DNA of 32,644 bases from Bacteroidia bacterium. GTDB lineage: Bacteria > Bacteroidota > Bacteroidia > Bacteroidales > VadinHA17. A program made the translations under genes and the position numbers. Under the pieces are notes generated by a model. It was not told where the DNA came from. It saw only the letters and a program-made list of their open reading frames with translations, and made no database searches. Positions 26,151 through 32,644 of the stretch are shown one piece after another. Numbering within the stretch: position 1 is the stretch's first letter; each line of letters starts with the position of its first letter. The DNA lies in NCBI GenBank assembly GCA_026391475.1, contig JAPLED010000063.1, positions 1 to 32,644 on the forward strand, given 5' to 3'.

Positions 26151-27129
26151 ATAGAGCATTCAGGAAAAATGCATCAGTAATCTGTCTGCCAGGGTTATAA
26201 GGATACGTGCCTTGGTAATTCAAAGCCATTTTTACATTCTGGCTGAAAGTGTACTGAACGCCAATTATTGCGAAGCTTCCATCCATTTGGTAATTCCATT
26301 GAATAATATCACCTGGTACTATAACTGAAGAGGAATAATCATATCGTACGAAGATTTCTGCCTTTTTGGAAATACTGATTGCACCGGTTCCTGATAAGCC
26401 CCAGGCATGATGTCCTCCGATCATATCAAGATTTGATTTGTAACTTGCTTCAGCTCCGAATGTTATGAGTTCATTTTTAAATCCGGCAAATCCGATCAGA
26501 GTGTATTGCAATATCCCTTGTGGCTTAGTTACATCTCCATATAGTCTTATTGCCAATTGTTTAACAGGAGTAATTGTTAAACCTGCTGAAGTTTTTACGC
26601 TATTATCAAGTTGAAGTTCCGAATAACCTTCTCCGTTCATTAATGTAAAATCAGCTCTTAAAATATCATTGAATTTATAATCCATTGCCAGGCCAAGATC
26701 TGCTACAAAACCATACCCGTTAATTGATTGATATGTGTTTGCGATATATCTTTTCCCCCAGAATTTTTGCTGAAAATCAAAAAGTCGTGTACCTGTAATC
26801 CCAAAGTAGATATTGAGATTGTCTTTTGACCAGGAGATGGATGCTTCCCTGAAATAAGCGTACCTGCGGTGAGTTGATCCCAACGCAAGTTCTTCCGGAC
26901 TCCCGATATTAACAATTATTGTAGCAGAAAAATTACCCCCGGGGAGATAATTGTAACCAAGGTAAGCCCTGTTCAATCCGAAACCTATTGTTTGTGCCGT
27001 ATCATTAAGATTGTAATGAAAATCTGTAAAAATTTCAGCAATCGGCTTCCCCTTATTTTCTGTAGTTTGAGAATTAATAATCTGGCATAAAAAGAGAGAG
27101 ACTAGCAAAACAGGCAGTATCTTTTTCAT
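26140..27129 (-). CDS. Outer-membrane porin-like beta-barrel protein
   Basis: Signal peptide MKKILPVLLVSLFLCQIINSQ; alternating strands and barrel-like C-terminus 'GVQYTFSQNVKMALNYQGTYPYNPGRQITDAFFLNALFKF'; tail overlaps iorB by 11 bp (convergent). Confidence 0.75.
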   Translation of the reverse strand: MKKILPVLLVSLFLCQIINSQTTENKGKPIAEIFTDFHYNLNDTAQTIGFGLNRAYLGYNYLPGGNFSATIIVNIGSPEELALGSTHRRYAYFREASISWSKDNLNIYFGITGTRLFDFQQKFWGKRYIANTYQSINGYGFVADLGLAMDYKFNDILRADFTLMNGEGYSELQLDNSVKTSAGLTITPVKQLAIRLYGDVTKPQGILQYTLIGFAGFKNELITFGAEASYKSNLDMIGGHHAWGLSGTGAISISKKAEIFVRYDYSSSVIVPGDIIQWNYQMDGSFAIIGVQYTFSQNVKMALNYQGTYPYNPGRQITDAFFLNALFKF

Positions 27130-27194
27130 TAATTATTATTATCAGAATAATTTTTATTTTATTTGATAAAGATAATAACCCAAATTTAATTCAT

Positions 27195-28707
27195 ATGAAA
27201 CGTCTGTTGTTTTTCTTATCATGTTCAGTATCTCTCTTTTTTCAACCGCCCAAAAGGCTGATTTCAAAGCAGCTGAAAAATTAATCCTGATACGCAAGGA
27301 CAGGCAACTGAAAAACCTTGATGTGTGCCTTGTTAATGCTGAAACCGGAGTTCTTTCTGTTCTCTTTAGCGAGCAAACATGGCCCTATTTTAATAATGAG
27401 TATACCCGTTTATCTGTCCTTAATGAGGGAAATGATATAATCTGGTGGTCAGAAAGAACAGGATGGGGTCAACTTTATCTCTACGATGGAAAAGGGAATC
27501 TGAAGAACCAGATCACTAACGGGTATTTTGTTACAGGAAGGGTTGAACGGATAGATACCCTTGGAAGAATGTTATATTTTGAGGCTTTTGGAAGAGAACG
27601 GGGGTCCACCCGTATTACAGCATGAAATACAAAGCCTCTATTGACAGAGGAGGAATGACCCTTATTACAAAAGAGGGTGCCAACCATTCGTTCACAATGT
27701 CGAAATCAAACAAATACTTTGTTGATACTTACTCAACAGTGGATAAAGTTCCTGAAGCAGTTCTACGGGATAATAACGGGAATATAATTCTCAGTCTCGA
27801 AAGGGCTGATATTTCCCAGCTCTACAAAGCAGGATGGAAAATGCCCGAAACTATTGTTGTTAAAGCAAAAGACGGTGTTACAGACTTGTACGGTGTTATG
27901 TATAAGCCTTTTGATTTTGACTCCACCAGAAAATACCCTGTCATCTCTTATGTTTACCCTGGTCCTCAAACCGAATCGGTACAATATTCATTCACTGTTA
28001 CAGGTGGTAAAAATGTGGCTCTTGCCCAACTTGGTTTTATAGTTGTAAACTTTGGCCATCGCGGTGGTAGCCCGATAAGAAATAATTACTATCACACTTT
28101 TGGCTACAGCGACCTCAGAGATTATGCTCTTGCCGACGATAAATATGGTATTGAACAACTTGCCGATATATTTAAATTTATCGATATAAGCAGGGTTGGT
28201 ATATATGGTCATTCCGGTGGCGGATTCATGTCGACGGCTGCAATTCTATCATATCCTGATTTTTATGATGTCGCCGTTTCCTCTTCCGGTAATCATGATA
28301 ATAATATTTATAATCAGTGGTGGGGTGAAACTCATAATGGTGTCTCAGAGGTTGAAAAGAAGGTAACCAGGAAGGATGAAATAAAAGATAGCCTCAATAA
28401 AAAGAAGGAGGTGGAAATTTCATTTAAAGGGGTTGTTGAGAAAAACCAGGATCTTGCAAAAAACCTCAAAGGCCATCTGATGCTTGTTACCGGAGATATA
28501 GATAGTAATGTTCATCCCGGGAATACACTCAGGGTAGTTGATGCACTTATTGCGGCAAATAAACGATTTGATTTCATGATGTTACCTGGTCAGCGACATG
28601 CTTATGGAAATGATGTTCCCTATTTCGACAGGATTATGTGGTATTATTTTGCTGAATATCTTCTGGGGGATTACAGAACCAGTGTGGATCTGCTTGAATT
28701 CGAATAG
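27195..28707 (+). pseudogene. Prolyl oligopeptidase family S9 (DPP4-like), disrupted
   Basis: ORFs 27221-27625 and 27622-28707 join as '...YFEAFGRERG|VHPYYSMKYKASIDRGG...'. Catalytic motifs GHSGGG, DSNVHPGNT, GQRHAYG. Signal peptide MKRLLFF../..LIMFSISLFSTAQ split across frames; most of the propeller missing. Confidence 0.82.
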
Positions 28708-28757
28708 CATTTCCCTGAAATTGTTTAACTTGTAGACAGGAATAAAAAGGTGTGCCC

Positions 28758-30308
28758 ATGGTAAATGATTCAGTTAATAAAGCGGAAAAATTTCTGTCAA
28801 TAGCTTCACAGTTTAAACTTGGCAGCCTTGTTACTGAATCACCTCATCCTGCTACAAGCGACCTGTCATCTCTGGCTGTAAATAATCTGCCGGAGGCTAT
28901 TTCAATATTGAAGGAACTCGATAGGCAGACTATCAGGGTTTTATCAGAGAAGAAGAAACAGATATGCTATCTGAAAGATATCATCCATGATACATTAAAA
29001 TCAGGAAATAACATCTTTTTCTGCGGATGCGGAGCTACCGGACGATTATCTCTTACCATTGAAACGCTCTGGCGCCAGGTATATGAAAAAAATAATATTA
29101 AAGACAGGGTATTCAGTTTTATGGCAGGAGGGGATGTTGCTCTTATCCGTTCTATAGAAAACTTCGAGGATTTTCCTCATTACGGAGCCCGACAACTGCT
29201 GGAATCCGGATTTAAAGATGGCGACCTGTTGATTGGCACTACTGAAGGTGGTGAAACTCCCTTCGTGATCGGCGCTGTGGAAAAAGCAACACAAATATCA
29301 AAAAGGAAACCATTTTTTATGTACTGCAATCCCGATGAAATTTTATGCGAGGTAGCAGAAAGATCAAAACTGGTGATTCAAAATCCTGATATTGAAAAGA
29401 TAAATCTTACTGTCGGGCCAATGGCTATCACAGGAAGTACGAGGATGCAGTCATCGACAATTCTCCTTGCATTCGCAGGGATTGCACTATTTTATTATAA
29501 GGATAGTAATGAAACGATCGAAAAAGAGATAGATGGTTTTATCAGGTTTTGGGATTCTGCGGATACTCAGTTTATCGAAAAATTCATTGTTCTGGAATCT
29601 GATTATTATAAAAACGGAGACTATTTATTATATGAAACTGATAATCAGTTAGGCATAACGGTTATTACGGATACCACTGAGCGTTCACCGACATTCAGTT
29701 TATTTCCATTTGAAAATGCAAATGAAGCAGAACAGAATTTGTCCCTCTGTTATCTTTTTATGCCCGATGCAGCAGATAGTGAAAAGGCATGGGAGAAACT
29801 ATTATGGAGATCTCCAAGGACACTGGAGTGGCCCGATATAAATGGTATCGCTTCCAGAGAACGATTACTTGGTTTTGATTTCAGTAGTAAAGTTCTTTCA
29901 AGGAGAGAACACCAACAAAAACCTATCAGGCAGCACCGGTTTAAAATATTGTACGATCAAAACGGAATTAACTTTACACTGGGTAATGAAAGACATTTTT
30001 TAACTACCCCTTTTTCAAACCCGCTCTTTACGCACCTTATACTTAAGATGATTTTAAATGTTCATTCTACGCTTATAATGGGAAGATTGGGAAGGTACGA
30101 AGGAAATGTGATGACATATGTAAGAGCCAGTAACAATAAGTTGATCGACAGGGCGATAAGATATATCGATCTGCTTATGAAAAATAAAAAAATCAATCTA
30201 CCGTACCACACTCTTGCTCATATCCTTTTCGAAATGATTGAAAAAACACCCTCTGACCAATCAATAGTTCTGGCAACTGTAGAGGAGATAGTAAAGCGTA
30301 ATAAATAA
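28758..30308 (+). CDS. SIS-domain protein, MurQ / glucokinase-regulatory-protein-like
   Basis: 'ESPHPATSDLSSLAVNNLPEAISILKELD', 'NIFFCGCGATGRLSLTIETLWRQ', 'DLLIGTTEGGETPFVIGAVEKA', 'NLTVGPMAITGSTRMQSSTILLAFAGIALF'. ATG 28758 preferred over GTG 28752. Confidence 0.82.
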   Translation: MVNDSVNKAEKFLSIASQFKLGSLVTESPHPATSDLSSLAVNNLPEAISILKELDRQTIRVLSEKKKQICYLKDIIHDTLKSGNNIFFCGCGATGRLSLTIETLWRQVYEKNNIKDRVFSFMAGGDVALIRSIENFEDFPHYGARQLLESGFKDGDLLIGTTEGGETPFVIGAVEKATQISKRKPFFMYCNPDEILCEVAERSKLVIQNPDIEKINLTVGPMAITGSTRMQSSTILLAFAGIALFYYKDSNETIEKEIDGFIRFWDSADTQFIEKFIVLESDYYKNGDYLLYETDNQLGITVITDTTERSPTFSLFPFENANEAEQNLSLCYLFMPDAADSEKAWEKLLWRSPRTLEWPDINGIASRERLLGFDFSSKVLSRREHQQKPIRQHRFKILYDQNGINFTLGNERHFLTTPFSNPLFTHLILKMILNVHSTLIMGRLGRYEGNVMTYVRASNNKLIDRAIRYIDLLMKNKKINLPYHTLAHILFEMIEKTPSDQSIVLATVEEIVKRNK

Positions 30309-30313
30309 AATAA

Positions 30314-30344
30314 AGAGGCTGTTTCTTAAAATGGAACAGCCTCT
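30314..30344. terminator. Hairpin between convergent genes; T-rich flank on the minus strand suggests an ssb-side terminator
   Basis: AGAGGCTGTTTC / GGAACAGCCTCT, loop TTAAAAT, one G:U. Confidence 0.75.
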
Positions 30345-30384
30345 CTTCACCGAAAATGCAGCGAACATTTTCCGGTACCCCGGC

Positions 30385-30756
30385 TTATTCATCCTTGTCC
30401 GGTTCCTCTTTTCCCTTGTCCTTTCCTGATCTGAGCAGGATAAGATCATTAAGAACAATCTCAGTAATGTTCTTTGTGGCACCCTTCTTATCCTCATAAG
30501 TGCGATAGACGATCCTGCCTTCAACTGCTACCTGCCGGCCTTTTTTCAGATACTTCCCGGCGATATCAGCCAGTCCGTTCCATGCAACGATGTTATGCCA
30601 TGTAGTTTCGTTAACCTTCTGACCATCAGAATTTTTATACCCATCATCGGTGGCAAGTGTGAAATGGGTTACTTTTTTTCCGGTCTCGGTGGTTTTTGTT
30701 TCCGGATCCTGACCAAGATTTCCGATCAGGGTGACTCTGTTTTTTAATGAATTCAT
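30385..30756 (-). CDS. ssb: Single-stranded DNA-binding protein
   Basis: 'MNSLKNRVTLIGNLGQDPETKTTETGKKVTHFTLATDDGYKNSDGQKVNETTWHNIVAWNGLADIAGKYLKKGRQVAVEGRIVYRTYEDKKGATKNITEIVLND', acidic tail. Confidence 0.95.
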   Translation of the reverse strand: MNSLKNRVTLIGNLGQDPETKTTETGKKVTHFTLATDDGYKNSDGQKVNETTWHNIVAWNGLADIAGKYLKKGRQVAVEGRIVYRTYEDKKGATKNITEIVLNDLILLRSGKDKGKEEPDKDE

Positions 30757-30824
30757 GACTTTAAGTTTTAATTTGACATTAGTTTAATTTCTTAGCAAAC
30801 TTAAGCCACCCTCTGATACTGTTC

Positions 30825-30866
30825 CGGTTATTAAGCATTTATATTCGGTTTGTAATCATTTATAGT
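30825..30866. repeat. Imperfect 21-bp tandem duplication in the ssb/zinc-ribbon divergent intergenic
   Basis: CGGTTATTAAGCATTTATATT (30825-30845) / CGGTTTGTAATCATTTATAGT (30846-30866), 17/21 identical. Confidence 0.6.
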
Positions 30867-30920
30867 CGTTTGTATCCGTTTGAAAATGTTTTTTTATATC
30901 TTTATCAAAACATTAGTGCT

Positions 30921-31286
30921 GTGGAAAAGAAATGTCTCGATTGCGGCGACACCTTGCGTGGTCGTACCGATAAGAAATTCTGTTCTGATCAGTGCCGGAA
31001 TAATTATAACAACAGGCAGAACCGTGATTCAAACAATTTTGTCAGAAATGTTCACGGGCTGTTGAGAAAGAACAGAAGAATCCTTTCAGATCTCTATTCT
31101 GAAGGTAAAGTGAAAGTTCATAAAGATGCCCTTTTTGCCCTGGGTTATAACTTTAGTTTCTTTACCCATATTATTGAAACAACACAGGGCCAGAAGTTTC
31201 ATTATTGCTTTGAATACGGTTATCGCGAAACAGGTGATGATTTTCTGGAATTAAAACAAAATAGTCAATATATTGAATATCAATAA
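30921..31286 (+). CDS. Small zinc-ribbon protein of unknown function
   Basis: 'VEKKCLDCGDTLRGRTDKKFCSDQCRNNYNNRQN' (CxxC...CxxxC). GTG 30921 precedes the conserved-looking start; the track's ATG 30870 is possible. Confidence 0.72.
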   Translation: MEKKCLDCGDTLRGRTDKKFCSDQCRNNYNNRQNRDSNNFVRNVHGLLRKNRRILSDLYSEGKVKVHKDALFALGYNFSFFTHIIETTQGQKFHYCFEYGYRETGDDFLELKQNSQYIEYQ

Positions 31287-31290
31287 AAAA

Positions 31291-31323
31291 CCCCCCTTGC
31301 CCCCAATTGGTGGGATGGGGGGG
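31291..31323. terminator. G/C-homopolymer hairpin between convergent genes, possible bidirectional terminator
   Basis: CCCCCCTTGCCCCCAATTGGTGGGATGGGGGGG; A-run on the left gives TTTTTT after the stem on the minus strand. Confidence 0.6.
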
Positions 31324-31333
31324 TAAAAGATCT

Positions 31334-31879
31334 TCAGATCACAATGCTTTCCTGAAGTGGAATGTTTATCTTGTCTTTTATCGGAACAATGCGCCCTGAG
31401 TATCTTACGAAATCAATTCTGAGACTTGAAACCGAAACATTGCAGAACCCGTTTTTGCTGATTGTAAGATTTACATCGAATGAATTATCTCCTCCTCTGC
31501 CTACATCCATTTTTATTTTATATGCACCATCAGAAGAGTCGTTTGATAATTCATAATTCATAGATTTTCCAATCATATCTATTGCAGCAATTGGCATACC
31601 ATATTGTCTGCCAAGATAAGCAGCACTTATAATAGCTCTGTCTCCATCAATAATAATGTAATTAGCTCTTGGAACAAGATCTACCCTTCCTCCGTGTGAA
31701 TAATAGACCCGATCGAATCTTATTATGAACCTTCTCGATTCAACAGCTTTTTTAATTACTGTCTGTTCAGCAAGATTCTTATTTTTTCTAAGTTCAATCC
31801 TTGTTGATTTTGCCTCTTTGGTTGTCATGCAGGATGACATGACCATGAGAATCATAATAATATAAAACAGCTTTTTCAT
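31334..31879 (-). CDS. DUF4251-like lipoprotein
   Basis: MKKLFYIIMILMVMSSCMTTKEAKSTRIELRKNKN; 'RVDLVPRANYIIIDGDRAIISAAYLGR'. Confidence 0.78.
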   Translation of the reverse strand: MKKLFYIIMILMVMSSCMTTKEAKSTRIELRKNKNLAEQTVIKKAVESRRFIIRFDRVYYSHGGRVDLVPRANYIIIDGDRAIISAAYLGRQYGMPIAAIDMIGKSMNYELSNDSSDGAYKIKMDVGRGGDNSFDVNLTISKNGFCNVSVSSLRIDFVRYSGRIVPIKDKINIPLQESIVI

Positions 31880-31945
31880 GGCAGTATATTTTACTCTGTG
31901 TAAGTCAAATATCATGCCAGTTGATCGATTCTATCGCGTTATTTA

Positions 31946-32644
31946 TTATTTTAAAAAAGGAAAGTAGTAACTGATATTTTCTTTTGTGAGACGAGTGCCA
32001 TAGCCGGAATCCTGGAATGCTTCGCAATAATTAATTTTAGCCCCTTTTTCACTCCCGTAAAGTTCAATCAGTTTATCCCGATAAGGCGTTGCACTAGATC
32101 CGTTTTTTCTGGTTTCACCAAGCCATGCTCTCCTGTCGGCATCCGAAACAGGAACCTGATCAAGATCCCCCCTGTTAAATGGCAGCCATTCGTACATCTG
32201 CGACTTGTGCTGATGATACATATCAATTTTCTTTTCAATTACATCATCTATGTCGATGCAAACATCAGCTTTAAAAGGTTCGGGATGAATAAACCCGTCA
32301 CTCATGAAGAGAAACAGAGGATTCTTCTGAAGGTGAGGAACCTTGGGTAGTATTGTTGGTACTGTCACCATATAGGCGGCATCAAGCACCAGAACACCCG
32401 TATATCTGTGATCAGGATGATAATCGTATGGTCGCGGGAAGATAACAATATCAGCCTTTTGCTCCCTGATAATCTTTATGATCTGTAATCGGTTCTTATA
32501 AGTCGGCATTAATTGTCCGTCGTGATTGTCCAATGTTATGTACCTTACTCCAATGACTTCCCCGGCCTTCCGTGCTTCTTCTCTGCGGATTTTTGCCAGT
32601 TCCTTAGCCTTGATTTTCTGATGGCCGGCATCACCATTTGTAAC
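31946..32644 (-). CDS. LmbE/PIG-L-family deacetylase (5' end off right edge)
   Basis: Frame stays open to 32644: 'VTNGDAGHQKIKAKELAKIRREEARKAGEVIGVRYITLDNHDGQLMPTYKNRLQIIKIIREQKADIVIFPRPYDYHPDHRYTGVLVLDAAYMV'; HPDH metal motif. The track's 32533 start is a TTG, not the true start. Confidence 0.87.
   Translation of the reverse strand, partial: VTNGDAGHQKIKAKELAKIRREEARKAGEVIGVRYITLDNHDGQLMPTYKNRLQIIKIIREQKADIVIFPRPYDYHPDHRYTGVLVLDAAYMVTVPTILPKVPHLQKNPLFLFMSDGFIHPEPFKADVCIDIDDVIEKKIDMYHQHKSQMYEWLPFNRGDLDQVPVSDADRRAWLGETRKNGSSATPYRDKLIELYGSEKGAKINYCEAFQDSGYGTRLTKENISYYFPFLK

Noticed and set aside
30261-30524. Minus ORF 30261-30524
   Set aside because: Overlaps ssb in another frame and crosses the terminator hairpin; no homology-like features.

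Overview
This 32.6-kb window looks like Bacteroidota (Bacteroidales-like) chromosome. The calls rest on SusC/SusD, FISUMP, CarboxypepD_reg-like and DUF4251-like proteins; no database search was run. Left part (1-4914): a tight minus-strand run of three secreted proteins. In gene order these are an FG-GAP/ASPIC-UnbV lipoprotein, a WD40-like/HzsA-type lipoprotein with one CxxCH, and a YVTN-propeller protein with three CxxCH motifs that runs off the left edge and is absent from the ORF track. Centre (5.2-16 kb): an OmpR-type response regulator and sensor kinase, divergent from susC-susD and a 1102-aa double FG-GAP/ASPIC protein. Right part: two FISUMP proteins, small lipoproteins, an ankyrin/beta-barrel-like fusion, a serine hydrolase, a TonB-like protein, IorAB, a porin-like protein, a broken DPP4-like peptidase, a GCKR/MurQ-like SIS protein, SSB, a zinc-ribbon protein, a DUF4251-like lipoprotein and an LmbE-type deacetylase. 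Observations most worth checking: (a) the kinase ATPase domain lacks its F-box segment and is frameshifted; (b) the DPP4-like gene has two homopolymer-type frameshifts plus an apparent loss of most of its propeller; (c) a 113-bp duplicated gene remnant (103/113 identical) lies between the FISUMP genes; (d) the 5.0-5.2 kb intergenic stacks 35-bp x4, 11-bp x3 and 7-bp x6 tandem arrays; (e) TTAAC repeats at exact 11-bp spacing lie upstream of susC; (f) a cluster of REP-like hairpins upstream of iorA is bracketed by 33-bp imperfect direct repeats. I found no CRISPR array, rRNA, tRNA or transposase gene. I cannot claim a proven new system. The best candidate is the redox-propeller / two-component system / SusCD / ASPIC neighbourhood.
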